Source: Flavobacterium alvei (GTDB lineage Bacteria; Bacteroidota; Bacteroidia; Flavobacteriales; Flavobacteriaceae). From it: DNA of 64,000 nucleotides. Shown in pieces: positions 54,674-63,963 of this stretch (positions are counted from its first letter, which is position 1; the number at the start of each line of letters is the position of its first letter). Position numbers and translations under genes: made by a program. The notes below the pieces were generated by a model. It saw only the letters and a program-made list of their open reading frames with translations. It was not told the DNA's origin and did not search any database. The stretch is from positions 207,559 to 271,558 of the forward strand of contig NZ_PQVG01000007.1 of assembly GCF_002920895.1 (NCBI RefSeq), given 5' to 3'.

Positions 54674-56599
54674 TTATTTTTTAAGTTGGTAAAAATCTTG
54701 TGTTATTTTCTTTTCTTCTGCTGAAACCGCAAAGTCTTTATCATTCAATGAAGAAAGGTTTACATACAATTGGTTTTTGTCTAATAACTCAATTAGATGT
54801 TCTTTTTGCTCGGATAATGTTAACGCCTTAAAATCTTCAATGTGTTGTTCTTGCTTTTGCAAATCCACATTGTAATTGAGGAAAGATTTTAATTTCATCT
54901 CTTCCCAAATTTTCAATACTGATTTTGTGTCTTTAGCAGATTCTATTTGCTCAATAAAGTTCTGGTTGTATTTCTTTAGTTCCAGGTAAATAAATTCACC
55001 ACCACCTTTCCAGTTAACAGATTTTGATATACCGCCTTGTTCACCCCCAATTACTTTTTTCAACCTTTCAACGGCTACATCTTCAATGTAGTCCATTTGT
55101 TCAATTCCAATGTATTGCCTGTTTAATTTGTGAGCAGTAGCAGCGGTTGTTCCACTTCCTAAATGATAATCAAGAACAATATCATTTTCTTTAGTTACAG
55201 CTTTGATAAGAAACGCAATAAGCGTTTCAGGTTTTGGATATGAATTGAATTTAAGTTTTAATGCATCAATATGTTTTTTAGAATCTTCATTTGTTTCAAT
55301 CCCAATAGCCTTAGATAAATATACATCATCAATCAATTTATCAGGAGCCATATTAGAGGCAATTTCTCTCTGGTACCTAATTGAAAATTTGTTTGACTTA
55401 ATTAAAAAATATGTTCCATTTTTTACTTCGTTATCCAAGAAAGATTGTTGCCACTTGAAACGTCCTTTGAGTTTTATAGAATTCTTGTTTTTACCATTTT
55501 CAACTGTTAACTCGTTTAGTAATTCAACTTTATCATAGTTGTCTTTTTCATAAACTCCGTCTGCAATTCTAAATTCAATTATACTAGGTTTGAACTCTAA
55601 AGTAGTTATTGGGTTTCCGCTATTTAACAAAGGTGCATCATCATTATCACTGTCTCTGCCAACATAGCCTTTTGTAGTATCAATTATCTTTTCGTAACAG
55701 TGGATAAACTCTATATTCTTCCTTGTCTTTTTTGATAAAGCGGGAGCATTATCGGTATTCTTCCAAATAAATGTTTCAACAAAATTTTGAGAATTGAATA
55801 CATCATCCATCAAGATTTTCAAATAGGCTTGCTCGTGGTCATCACATTGAATGAAAATTGTTCCGTTGTTTGCCAATAAATCTCTTGCAACAACTAACCT
55901 GTTACGCATAAACGTAAGCCAAGTGCTTTCATTGAATCTGTCATTGTATTGAAAACTGTCGCTTCCAGTGTTATATGGTGGGTCTAAATAAATGAAATTT
56001 ACTTTACCCAAAAACTCTTCTTTTAATGTGTGTAACGCCAAAAGGTTATTCCCTTTTACTATTAAGTTGTCTGTAATTAAACCTTCTTCGTTTCTATTGA
56101 ACTTATCAAGTGGTTTTTCTCCTTTTCCAGTTATACGTTTGGCATTGGTTAAAACTTTTGGTTCAAGTAATTGGGTAATTTCGTCTTGTGCCAGAGTTTC
56201 ATTAAAAAATATTTCTTCTCGTTTGTCTTCTTCTCGGCTTTGTCCACCTTCTAAAACGCAGTCCTTAAAAGGCCAGACTAGCACCACTTCGTTTCGTTGC
56301 TTCAAATATTTACCGTCAATGTTTAAACCTACTTTGTTTTTGTACGCTGTATAGCTGTCGTTCAAATAGTTCTTTTGTTCCAAAAACTGCACAAATAAAG
56401 ATTGGTTGAAAACCAAAACACCCGCAACTGGCTTAAAATATCTTTTTTTAAGTTCTTCGTTTTCAAGTAAAAGTTCTAATAATTCGGCATCGTAGTTTTG
56501 TGCCTTACTAATAACAACCCATTTTTTAAGATTACCTTCATCAGTAACAAAATTAGGCTCAGTTTTCAATACTGTTTCGAGCGTAGTGTAAAGTTTCAT
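54674..56599 (-). CDS. Type III DNA methyltransferase subunit Mod
   Basis: 641 residues, beta-class N6-adenine type. Motif IV DPPYNT (206-211) comes first, the FxGxG-type motif I DYHLGSGTTA (477-486) later, with the target-recognition domain between (~285-440). Motif I is unusual, with DYHLGSG in place of DFFAGSG. Mod gives specificity and protects host DNA. No simple-sequence (phase-variable) repeat was seen in the gene. It is transcribed divergently from a small XRE regulator; the target sequence cannot be read from the sequence. Confidence 0.92.
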   Translation of the reverse strand: MKLYTTLETVLKTEPNFVTDEGNLKKWVVISKAQNYDAELLELLLENEELKKRYFKPVAGVLVFNQSLFVQFLEQKNYLNDSYTAYKNKVGLNIDGKYLKQRNEVVLVWPFKDCVLEGGQSREEDKREEIFFNETLAQDEITQLLEPKVLTNAKRITGKGEKPLDKFNRNEEGLITDNLIVKGNNLLALHTLKEEFLGKVNFIYLDPPYNTGSDSFQYNDRFNESTWLTFMRNRLVVARDLLANNGTIFIQCDDHEQAYLKILMDDVFNSQNFVETFIWKNTDNAPALSKKTRKNIEFIHCYEKIIDTTKGYVGRDSDNDDAPLLNSGNPITTLEFKPSIIEFRIADGVYEKDNYDKVELLNELTVENGKNKNSIKLKGRFKWQQSFLDNEVKNGTYFLIKSNKFSIRYQREIASNMAPDKLIDDVYLSKAIGIETNEDSKKHIDALKLKFNSYPKPETLIAFLIKAVTKENDIVLDYHLGSGTTAATAHKLNRQYIGIEQMDYIEDVAVERLKKVIGGEQGGISKSVNWKGGGEFIYLELKKYNQNFIEQIESAKDTKSVLKIWEEMKLKSFLNYNVDLQKQEQHIEDFKALTLSEQKEHLIELLDKNQLYVNLSSLNDKDFAVSAEEKKITQDFYQLKK

Positions 56600-56628
56600 T
56601 TAATTAATTTTTTCAAATATAATTAAAT

Positions 56629-56676
56629 AATCAGTTGTAAACAATCTGATTTATACAATCCTATTTATTTAATCAG
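56629..56676. promoter_or_regulatory. Candidate operator between mod and the XRE gene
   Basis: Three AATCAG half-sites: AATCAG (56629-56634), its inverse CTGATT (56646-56651) and AATCAG again (56671-56676). The first two make a perfect inverted repeat with an 11-base spacer. The cluster lies in the 97-base divergent promoter region, as expected for the binding site of a controller protein. Confidence 0.5.
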
Positions 56677-56696
56677 ACGAAAGTAACTTTCCAAGT

Positions 56697-56948
56697 ATGG
56701 AAAAAAGAGTTCGGAAATCGGAAATGAGTCAAGAAATTATCCTTTTAGGGAAACGTATTGAGGGAATTATCAAAGAAAAAGGATTAAAAACCAGAGAAGT
56801 AGCTCACGATGCTAATATGGATGTAGAAAATCTAAGAAAATATATTAAAGGAAAACAAGAAATGAAGGTTAGTACTATGCTTAAAATTGCTTCTGCATTG
56901 GATATAGAAGCATCAGAATTAATCAAAGATTTAAAAATAAATAAATAA
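56697..56948 (+). CDS. Small XRE-type helix-turn-helix regulator, putative restriction-modification controller
   Basis: 83 residues, all of it an XRE/Cro-like HTH: KRIEGIIKEKGLKTREVAHDANMDVENLRKYIKGKQEMKVSTMLKIASALDIEASELIK. Size and position, divergent from mod, resemble C proteins of restriction-modification systems. C proteins are mainly known from type II systems, so the role in a type III locus is an inference. A single-gene phage-like repressor is the alternative. Confidence 0.85.
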   Translation: MEKRVRKSEMSQEIILLGKRIEGIIKEKGLKTREVAHDANMDVENLRKYIKGKQEMKVSTMLKIASALDIEASELIKDLKINK

Positions 56949-57051
56949 GTCATACATTTACAATCCTTTAACAAATAATATTCAACTATTTCTTTATATT
57001 TACCTATGTTTAGACGAATAAATAACGACAAAATTAGAAATCCTTTTTTTG

Positions 57052-57059
57052 TATATTTG
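57052..57059 (+). promoter_or_regulatory. Promoter -7 box of the toxin-antitoxin operon
   Basis: TATATTTG, 20 bases before the antitoxin ATG at 57079. No -33 TTG at standard distance. Confidence 0.5.
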
Positions 57060-57078
57060 TTTTGTAATACTTATTCTT

Positions 57079-57300
57079 ATGACAACAATCACTTTAAAAA
57101 TAGACGAGAGAACCAAAAAAGGCAAAGCATTTTTAGCACTTGCTAAAGTTTTTTATGACGAAAAAAATGAGATTGAACTTGTTGACGAAAAAAACAAAAG
57201 CCCCTATAATCCTGAATTTGTTGCTAAAATAAATAAAGCAAGAAATGAAAAAGGTCGTGTTATGAATTCTGCTGAGGAGTTATGGAAAAGTATAAAGTAA
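57079..57300 (+). CDS. Antitoxin of a YoeB-type module (DUF2683-like)
   Basis: Start at ATG 57079 (MTTITLKIDERTKKGKAFLALAKVF), because the upstream GTG/TTG-like extension is hydrophobic and lies over the promoter. 73 residues: a short N-terminal ribbon-type DNA-binding or dimerisation segment, then a charged C-terminus (NPEFVAKINKARNEKGRVMNSAEELWKSIK) typical of antitoxins that wrap a RelE-fold toxin. It overlaps the toxin gene by 19 bases. Confidence 0.8.
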   Translation: MTTITLKIDERTKKGKAFLALAKVFYDEKNEIELVDEKNKSPYNPEFVAKINKARNEKGRVMNSAEELWKSIK

Positions 57301-57563
57301 TTATCAATCCAACAGCTGAAAAGGATTTTTCAAAACACAAAAAAGCAGGAAATGCTGCAACAATAAAAAAGATTTTGACAATTCTTAACGAATTAAAAGA
57401 ACATCCTTACACTGGCGAAGGTCAGCCAGAAGAATTAAAATTTGATTTAAAAGGACTTTGGTCAAGACGAATAAACAAAAAAGACCGACTTATTTACGAA
57501 GTAAAAGAAGAGATTGTAACCGTGTTCGTAATTTCTGCAATGGGACATTATTTCGATAAATAA
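57282..57563 (+). CDS. Txe/YoeB family mRNA interferase toxin
   Basis: 93 residues, RelE/YoeB fold. Alignment by eye with E. coli YoeB puts the catalytic residues at E50 (HPYTGEGQPE), R69 (INKKDRLIY) and H89-Y90 (SAMGHY); all are present, so the toxin looks active. The histidine before R69 in YoeB is Asp here. YoeB enzymes cut mRNA at the ribosomal A site when the antitoxin is degraded. It sits next to the type III restriction genes and ends 5 bases before the convergent glycosyltransferase stop. Confidence 0.9.
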   Translation: MEKYKVIINPTAEKDFSKHKKAGNAATIKKILTILNELKEHPYTGEGQPEELKFDLKGLWSRRINKKDRLIYEVKEEIVTVFVISAMGHYFDK

Positions 57564-57568
57564 TTTTC

Positions 57569-58819
57569 CTATTCACCTTTCCTATTCTTCTCCTCAATCC
57601 ATCGCGACATATATTTAGTGCTGGTCAAAGTGTGATGTTGCAATAGTGAACCCATAAAATTATGCAATCGGTGTTGTTTTAAATGAGTTTGAATTTTTAA
57701 AATATGCTTAACAAAATCATCTTTAAACAAGGATATTAAATAACGTTTTTCTATAATTTCAAAACCGTTTTCTTGGGCTTTTAGCCAAAGGGTTTTGTCT
57801 TGATACAATTCCACCGCTTTAGCGGCAAAAACTTGGACATCATCAGCAATAAATCCATTCCAAAGTAATTCGCCACACATTGATTCGGCTCCAATAGTTG
57901 TCGTTATGCTTGGTGTTCCGCATTGCATTGCTTCTACCAATTTTCCTTTTATACCTGCGCCAAAACGTAACGGAGCTAAAACTATTCGAGCATTTTTCAC
58001 CACTTCTTGAGCATTTTCGGCACGTCCTTTTACTAAAAAACCTTCCTTGACATTATTCAATTGCACTACTTTTTGCGAAGGATAAGCACCATAAACATTC
58101 AAAACAGCTTCCGGCATTTGCTTTCTGATGAGTGGCCAAATCGTTTCTTTCAGGTATTGAACCGCATTCCAATTGGGTTCGTGAAGAAAGTTTCCAATGA
58201 AAACAAAGTCATTTCGTTCTTCGAAAGTTGGCAAATTTTGGATAGTTGAATCTTCAATAGGCTCCAACAGCAAAGGTAAATAATACAACAAATTGGAATC
58301 GATTTTGAAAACCGTTTGCAACAATTCCATTTCATATTCGGCAATCATCAAGGACATATCACAACGCAAAATGCTGGCAATTTCTCTTTTGGCAACGTCT
58401 TCCACCAATAAATCGTCTGTTGAAAACGATCGCTTTTCCTTGAATGCTTTTTGACGAGCCAAACGCAAACAATGCAAATCTTCAGTATCCAATAATCTTA
58501 AAGCATTGGGACAATTTTCGGCAACACGCCAGCCAAATTGTTCTTCGATCATAAAACGATCAAACAAGACAATAGTTGGATTTAATTTCTTTACAAAAAC
58601 ATCAAAACTGGAACAATTCAAAGCAATCGATTTTTTGGTAACGCCAAGCGATTCCAAGTCCACCATAAAATCGCTATCCATTGCAGGACTGGCAAAAGTA
58701 ACTTCAAAACCTTGCTTTTTAAAAATGGAAATCAACTGCACCATCCTTCCTCCTGCTGCCGAAGAATTGGGCTCTGGCCAAACAAAACCAATAATTAAAA
58801 CGTGCTGATTTGCATTCAT
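57569..58819 (-). CDS. Glycosyltransferase (GT4-like)
   Basis: 416 residues. The GT-B N-terminal domain (VLIIGFVWPEPNSSAAGGRMVQLISIFKKQGFEVTFASP) and the C-terminal domain with NDFVFIGNFLHEPNWNAVQYLKETIWPLIRK and the family motif LAPLRFGAGIKGKLVEAMQCGTPSITTTIGAESM, where the E of KLVEAM is the conserved nucleotide-sugar residue. No signal peptide. Donor, acceptor and pathway are unknown; no polysaccharide cluster is adjacent. The start is supported by the AT-rich upstream region and M-N-A-N-Q-H-V-L-I beta strand. Confidence 0.88.
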   Translation of the reverse strand: MNANQHVLIIGFVWPEPNSSAAGGRMVQLISIFKKQGFEVTFASPAMDSDFMVDLESLGVTKKSIALNCSSFDVFVKKLNPTIVLFDRFMIEEQFGWRVAENCPNALRLLDTEDLHCLRLARQKAFKEKRSFSTDDLLVEDVAKREIASILRCDMSLMIAEYEMELLQTVFKIDSNLLYYLPLLLEPIEDSTIQNLPTFEERNDFVFIGNFLHEPNWNAVQYLKETIWPLIRKQMPEAVLNVYGAYPSQKVVQLNNVKEGFLVKGRAENAQEVVKNARIVLAPLRFGAGIKGKLVEAMQCGTPSITTTIGAESMCGELLWNGFIADDVQVFAAKAVELYQDKTLWLKAQENGFEIIEKRYLISLFKDDFVKHILKIQTHLKQHRLHNFMGSLLQHHTLTSTKYMSRWIEEKNRKGE

Positions 58820-58860
58820 ATATTTTATTTATAATAGGTATTTTCGCTTAGCTGACTAAA

Positions 58861-58971
58861 CTAAAAATGGCACACGGATAACGCAGATGGAACGGATAAA
58901 AACGGATTTTTTTAATTTTATCAGTGATAATCTGCTAGAATCCGTTTCATCTGTGTTCCAATTTTAGCATT
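58861..58971. repeat. Imperfect inverted-repeat element (ACGGAT/ATCCGT type)
   Basis: Left arm 58861-58900 (CTAAAAATGGCACACGG..., ...AGATGGAACGGATA) pairs with the right arm 58936-58970 (AATCCGTTTCATCTGTG..., TTCCAATTTTAG), with a 9-base bulge in the left arm. The text CACACGGATAACGCAGATGG / CGTTTCATCTGTGTTCC resembles dispersed intergenic repeats of Bacteroidota with CACAGATTnnCACGGAT cores. It lies between the glycosyltransferase and miaE promoters and is not coding. Confidence 0.65.
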
Positions 58972-59046
58972 TAGATAGTCCTTTTTACGACACAAAATAA
59001 GGGAAATAATCCCAAAATCAATCCGTTATAGCATAAATAAAAACTG

Positions 59047-59054
59047 TATTTTTG
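59047..59054 (+). promoter_or_regulatory. Promoter -7 box of miaE
   Basis: TATTTTTG, 26 bases before the miaE ATG. Confidence 0.5.
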
Positions 59055-59079
59055 TAAATAATTTTCATAAGCAGAAAAA

Positions 59080-59661
59080 ATGTTAGGATTAAAATTAGTT
59101 ACCGACCCAAAATGGGTAAACATCGTAGAATCGAACATCGAAGAAATCTTGACCGATCACGCTTGGTGCGAACAAAAAGCAGCAACCAACATCATCACTA
59201 TAATTACTTACAATTCGGAACACGAAGAATTGGTTACGGATTTATTGGAAATTGCCAAAGAAGAAATCGAGCATTTTCAGTTGGTACACAACATCATCAA
59301 AGAACGTGGACTAAAATTGGGAAGAGAAAGAAAAGATCATTATGTGAACGAACTTTTCAAATTTATGAAAAAAGATGGCAGCCGTAACGATGCTTTTGTG
59401 GATAGATTGCTTTTCTCGGCAATGATTGAAGCCAGAAGCTGCGAGCGTTTCAAGGTATTATCTCAAAATATTGAAGATAAAGAATTGGCCGAATTTTACC
59501 GAAAATTAATGATTAGCGAAGCAGGACATTACACCACTTTTCTAGCATTCGCCAGAAAATATTCAGAGAAAGCTGACGTTGATAAACGCTGGGCAGAATG
59601 GTTAGATTTTGAAGGCAAACTAATTACAAACTACGGAAAAAGCGAAACCGTTCACGGATAA
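59080..59661 (+). CDS. miaE: tRNA-(ms2io6A)-hydroxylase MiaE
   Basis: 193 residues. Ferritin-like diiron protein with the repeating ligand motifs: the helix with DHAWCEQKAATNIITIIT (E at 51-range), EEIEHFQLVHNIIKERG, EARSCERFKVLSQNI and SEAGHYTTFLAFARKY (the E-x2-H pairs). It hydroxylates the isopentenyl side chain of ms2i6A37 in tRNA, using O2. No other tRNA-modification gene is adjacent; downstream is the AsmA-like gene, 54 bases away. Confidence 0.95.
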   Translation: MLGLKLVTDPKWVNIVESNIEEILTDHAWCEQKAATNIITIITYNSEHEELVTDLLEIAKEEIEHFQLVHNIIKERGLKLGRERKDHYVNELFKFMKKDGSRNDAFVDRLLFSAMIEARSCERFKVLSQNIEDKELAEFYRKLMISEAGHYTTFLAFARKYSEKADVDKRWAEWLDFEGKLITNYGKSETVHG

Positions 59662-59714
59662 AATCTCAGCATATAAAGACACTGTAAATAGTTATAACAT
59701 CAGAAAATTAAAAT

Positions 59715-62471
59715 ATGGATGCTACAAAAGTAAAATCAATTTTGGTTAAAACGGCAAAATATATCGGGATAAGTCTTGCGGTAGTTTTGGCTCTGATGTT
59801 TGTCACTCCTTTAATTTTTTCAGACAAAATAAAAGATGAAATCAAAAAAACGGCTAATGAAAGACTAGCTGGAGAAATGAATTATTCGGATGTTAATGTT
59901 TCATTTTTCAAACATTTTCCGTCATTGACCTTAACTTTAAATGATTTTAAACTCAATGGTTCGGCTCCATTTCAAAAAGAACATTTAATAAATTCAAAAG
60001 AAGTTTCTTTTGGGATTAATGTGTACAGTTTAGTTTTTGGGAAATCCATAAAAATTGATGAAATTTATTTATCTAATGCAGCAATAAACATCAAAGTTAA
60101 CAAAGAAGGATTAGCCAATTACAACGTTTACATCGCCGAAAAAGATGAGGAAGTCAATAAAGAAGACGAGGAATCGGCAGCTATAAAATTGGATCATATC
60201 GAAATCATAAACAGTCAAATGACTTATGACGATCAATCGACTCAAGTTCATTTTGATGCATTTGGTTTTAATTATCTCGGAAAAGGAGATTTGAGTGAAG
60301 ACATTTTCGATTTATATTCAAAAGCAAAAATTGACAAACTCAATGTACTCTATGCCAATGAGCAGTATTTAATGAACAAAAAAGTAGATGCGGATTTAAT
60401 TACCAAAATAAACGTCAACTCACTTTCTTTTGTTTTCGAACAAAATGATTTGATGATTAACCAACTTCCGGTAGATTTCAAAGGAAAATTCGACTTCATC
60501 AAAGACGGTTACAATATGGATTTCATCCTAAAAACAACCAATAGCAATCTGAAAGATTTATTCACGGCATTCCCGCCAAAATACATTACTTGGCTTAGTA
60601 AAACCGAATTGAATGGCAAAACAGATTTTCTTCTTACCTTAAAAGGAAAATACATTGAATCGAAAGCAATTGCGCCAGACTTGAATTTGGATTTAAAAAT
60701 AAGAGATGGATTTGTCAATTATAACAAAAGTGCTTTTCCGGTTTCGAACCTGAATTTGGATTTGTCAACAAGCTTGCCTTCATTAAAACCAGAACTTTTA
60801 ATTGTCAATGCTAAAAATCTTGCCTTAAATATAAATCAGGATTATATCAAATCTAAATTTCTTGTAAAAGGAATGGAAACGCCTGAAATAGATGCAACTT
60901 TCAATTCCAAAATCGATTTAGAAAAACTCAATAAAGCACTAGGAATTCCAGATTTAGAACTCAAAGGAGTGCTTGTTGGGAATGGAAATGCCAAAGGAAA
61001 ATATGATACGAAGAATAAAATTTTCCCGATTACGGATGCCAATATCAACCTGAAAAGTGGTTATATCAAAACCCAATATTACCCCAATCCAATTACCAAT
61101 ATCAACATTCTCACCACAATAAAAAACCAAAAAGGAACATTCAACGATTTGAAAATAACCCTAAAACCTGCTGAATTTACCTTTGAAGGGAAACCTGTTT
61201 TTGTAGAAGCTAATTTAGAAAATTTTGATGATCTCAACTATGATGTGAAAGCAAAAGGAACGCTTGACATCAGCAAAATATACAAAGTTTTCTCCCAAAA
61301 AGGACTCGATGTAGATGGTTCAATAAAAGCCGATTTAGCTTTGAAAGGAAAACAAAGCGATGCCGAAAAAGGAAATTATAGCAAACTGAACAACAAAGGA
61401 ACATTAGAATTAAGAAACATTTTAATCGCTTCAGAATACCTCCCAAAGAAATTCCTCATCAAAGAAGGCATCTTCAAAATCAATCAGGACAAAATGACTT
61501 TCAATAATTTCTTGGCAGCCTATGGACAATCTGATTTTAGAATGAATGGTTATTTGCAAAATGTAATCAACTTTGCTACCACGAATACTGGAGTATTGCG
61601 AGGTTCATTCAAGCTAAATTCCACCTACATCAATGCCGATGAATTTATGTCGGAAACTGAAGTTGCTTCAACAAATACAACAAATTCAGAAACAAAACCA
61701 GCAGCAACAAAAGTAGAAACGGGAGTCATTATAATTCCATCTAACTTGGATTTAAAATTTCAAGCCAATGCCAATAAAATCAACTTCAACGAATTGGCAC
61801 TTAAAGATGCTAAAGGAAATATGATTGTAAAAAAAGGCATCTTGACAATGCAAAATACTGGCTTCAATTTGATAGGTTGTACAGTCAATATGAATGCAAA
61901 ATACCAAGCAAGCACTCCTAAAAAAGCAAATTTTGAATACGATATAAAAGCTTCTGATTTTGACATCAAAAAGGCATACAACGAAATAAAAATGTTCAGA
62001 GAAATGGCAAGTGCTGCCGAAAAAGCATCAGGAACAGTTTCGTTAGAATACAAACTCAAAGGAAGATTGAATGCTAATATGGAACCCGTTTATCCTTCAT
62101 TAGTTGGAAATGGCGTTGTATCAGTTAAAGACATTAAATTACACGGAATGAAAATGTTTAGTGCTGTAGCCAAAAAAACCAATAACGACGGCATTAAAAA
62201 TCCTGAACTATCTAAAGTTGAAGTCAAGAGTTCTATTAAAAACAACATCATTACTTTGGAAAGATTCAAGTTTAAATTTGCAGGATTTCGACCAAGAATT
62301 GAAGGAACAACAAGTTTGGATGGAAAATTAAACATCAAAATGAGATTGGGTTTACCTCCATTAGGAATCCTTGGAATTCCGATGGTAATCACAGGAAATA
62401 AGGATAATCCAAAAGTAAAAATAGGTCGAAAATCAGATGATTTAGAAGAAACGAAAGATTCGGAAGAGTAA
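59715..62471 (+). CDS. AsmA-family protein
   Basis: 918 residues. One transmembrane helix near the N-terminus (about 16-36) is followed by a large periplasmic part. The AsmA N-terminal domain is recognisable (INVYSLVFGKSIKIDEIYLSNAAINIKVNKEGLANYNVY), and the C-terminal AsmA_2/DUF3971-like repeats show in LNLDLKIRDGFVNYNKSAFPVSNLNLDLS and GLPPLGILGIPMVITGNKDNPKVKIG. AsmA-like proteins form hydrophobic grooves that carry phospholipids across the periplasm. It stops one base before the convergent MATE gene stop. Confidence 0.9.
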   Translation: MDATKVKSILVKTAKYIGISLAVVLALMFVTPLIFSDKIKDEIKKTANERLAGEMNYSDVNVSFFKHFPSLTLTLNDFKLNGSAPFQKEHLINSKEVSFGINVYSLVFGKSIKIDEIYLSNAAINIKVNKEGLANYNVYIAEKDEEVNKEDEESAAIKLDHIEIINSQMTYDDQSTQVHFDAFGFNYLGKGDLSEDIFDLYSKAKIDKLNVLYANEQYLMNKKVDADLITKINVNSLSFVFEQNDLMINQLPVDFKGKFDFIKDGYNMDFILKTTNSNLKDLFTAFPPKYITWLSKTELNGKTDFLLTLKGKYIESKAIAPDLNLDLKIRDGFVNYNKSAFPVSNLNLDLSTSLPSLKPELLIVNAKNLALNINQDYIKSKFLVKGMETPEIDATFNSKIDLEKLNKALGIPDLELKGVLVGNGNAKGKYDTKNKIFPITDANINLKSGYIKTQYYPNPITNINILTTIKNQKGTFNDLKITLKPAEFTFEGKPVFVEANLENFDDLNYDVKAKGTLDISKIYKVFSQKGLDVDGSIKADLALKGKQSDAEKGNYSKLNNKGTLELRNILIASEYLPKKFLIKEGIFKINQDKMTFNNFLAAYGQSDFRMNGYLQNVINFATTNTGVLRGSFKLNSTYINADEFMSETEVASTNTTNSETKPAATKVETGVIIIPSNLDLKFQANANKINFNELALKDAKGNMIVKKGILTMQNTGFNLIGCTVNMNAKYQASTPKKANFEYDIKASDFDIKKAYNEIKMFREMASAAEKASGTVSLEYKLKGRLNANMEPVYPSLVGNGVVSVKDIKLHGMKMFSAVAKKTNNDGIKNPELSKVEVKSSIKNNIITLERFKFKFAGFRPRIEGTTSLDGKLNIKMRLGLPPLGILGIPMVITGNKDNPKVKIGRKSDDLEETKDSEE

Positions 62472-63812
62472 TTATAACTTTACCTTTTTCCACGTTTTAG
62501 TCAAAACTGGAATTTGATAGCCTAACATAAAAATCCAACCTATCAAACACGCCAAGGCAATTCCTTTGACCCCAAAATAAGAAGCGATTAAATAAGCGGC
62601 TGACACCCTAACAACAATTTGCACCAAAGTGGCATTGAGCGTTATTTTCATTTTGCCAAGGCCTCGAAAGTACCCTTGAAATATATTGGTTATTCCTGGT
62701 AATAAATAAAGAAAAGCCATTAGCTGCAAATACTGAATTCCTGCTTCAACCACTTCGGATGCTCCATTTCCCATAAATAAAATCATTATTTCTTTGGCAA
62801 ATACAAATACAATAACGGTCATAATCAAACTGTAAATTACCTCAAGCTTAACACCAACCCAAAATCCTTTTCGAATACGACTAAAATTTCCTTTTCCTTT
62901 ATTCTGTGCCAAGAATCCAGTAATCCCGTGGCTGATATTTTGCTGAACAATCATCACAAAGTCGTCCACTCTGGTAACGGCATTAAAAGCTGCAATAGCA
63001 AAAACTCCTAGGGGATTCACTGCACCTTGAACCAGAAGTTTACCCAAATGCAAAGTGATTTGTTGGGTAGCGGTTACAAAACTATATCCTACTATAACAC
63101 GTAGCAAATCACGATCCAAAATAAACTCATTATTCTTAAATCGTAAAAAAGGGACTTTAAATCGAACATACAATACACAGAAAAGAGCCGCTGCTGCTTC
63201 TGCAATAACGGTTGCCCAAGCAGCGCCTTCGATACCTTGTTCCCAAACGGCAACAAAAAGTAAATCCAACACAATATTAAGAACTGCAGATGCACCTAAA
63301 AAATAAAGAGAAACTTTAGAATTGCCCATACTCCGAAGCGTAGAGGCGTAAATATTGTAGATGAAAGTAAAAACAAGACCAATAAAAATGATTTGCAAAT
63401 AAGACGTAGCATCATCAATAATTTCAGACGGCGTATTCATCAAAGTAAGTATTGAATGAGAAAAAAAGAATCCTAAAATCACGATAAATAGTGTAAAGAG
63501 ACCTCCCGAAATTAGAGAAGTAGAAATCACTTTTTTCAAGCTCGCTAAATCGCTATTGCCAAAAAAGTTGCCCATCAATACAGACATTCCCAAACAAATC
63601 CCAACAATCAAAAAGAGCATAATATTCATCACCGGACTTGCTGCTCCCAAGGCAGCCAAAGCGTGAGCACCTATAAAACGTCCAACAATTACGGAATCAG
63701 CGGCATTGTAAGTGAGAAGAAAAAAATTACCAATAATCAGTGGCAAGGTAAAATGAATAATCTGAGGAGTAATCACTCCTCTAGTCAAATCTACAACATT
63801 TTTATTATTCAT
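62472..63812 (-). CDS. MATE family efflux transporter
   Basis: 446 residues with 12 transmembrane segments. NorM-type marks: RGVITPQIIHFTLPLIIGNFFLLTYNAADSVIVGRFIGAHALAALGAASP in the first helices, and VTRVDDFVMIVQQNISHGITGFLAQNKGKG in the seventh-eighth helices. MATE pumps export cationic drugs or organic metabolites, driven by Na+ or H+. The substrate is unknown. Confidence 0.93.
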   Translation of the reverse strand: MNNKNVVDLTRGVITPQIIHFTLPLIIGNFFLLTYNAADSVIVGRFIGAHALAALGAASPVMNIMLFLIVGICLGMSVLMGNFFGNSDLASLKKVISTSLISGGLFTLFIVILGFFFSHSILTLMNTPSEIIDDATSYLQIIFIGLVFTFIYNIYASTLRSMGNSKVSLYFLGASAVLNIVLDLLFVAVWEQGIEGAAWATVIAEAAAALFCVLYVRFKVPFLRFKNNEFILDRDLLRVIVGYSFVTATQQITLHLGKLLVQGAVNPLGVFAIAAFNAVTRVDDFVMIVQQNISHGITGFLAQNKGKGNFSRIRKGFWVGVKLEVIYSLIMTVIVFVFAKEIMILFMGNGASEVVEAGIQYLQLMAFLYLLPGITNIFQGYFRGLGKMKITLNATLVQIVVRVSAAYLIASYFGVKGIALACLIGWIFMLGYQIPVLTKTWKKVKL

Positions 63813-63933
63813 TTTGCCTATAAACTAAATTAAAATAGTCAACAATTATATCAATAAATTTAATCCTATTTTTTTATTTTAAACTTGTTTTGCATAAAAA
63901 AACAAGAATTATTTCAAAACCATTATAAAACAA

Positions 63934-63963
63934 AAAACCCTTCATCGATAGATGAAGGGTTTT
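63934..63963. terminator. Terminator-like hairpin at the right edge
   Basis: Perfect 13-bp stem AAAACCCTTCATC (63934-63946) and GATGAAGGGTTTT (63951-63963), loop GATA. Its gene is outside the window, most likely a minus-strand gene starting to the right. A second short repeat, AATCTGA-AACAAGT-TCAGATT, follows immediately. Confidence 0.75.

Noticed and set aside
54674..56599. Phase-variable simple repeats in mod
   Set aside because: No tandem short repeats or long homopolymers seen in the coding sequence.
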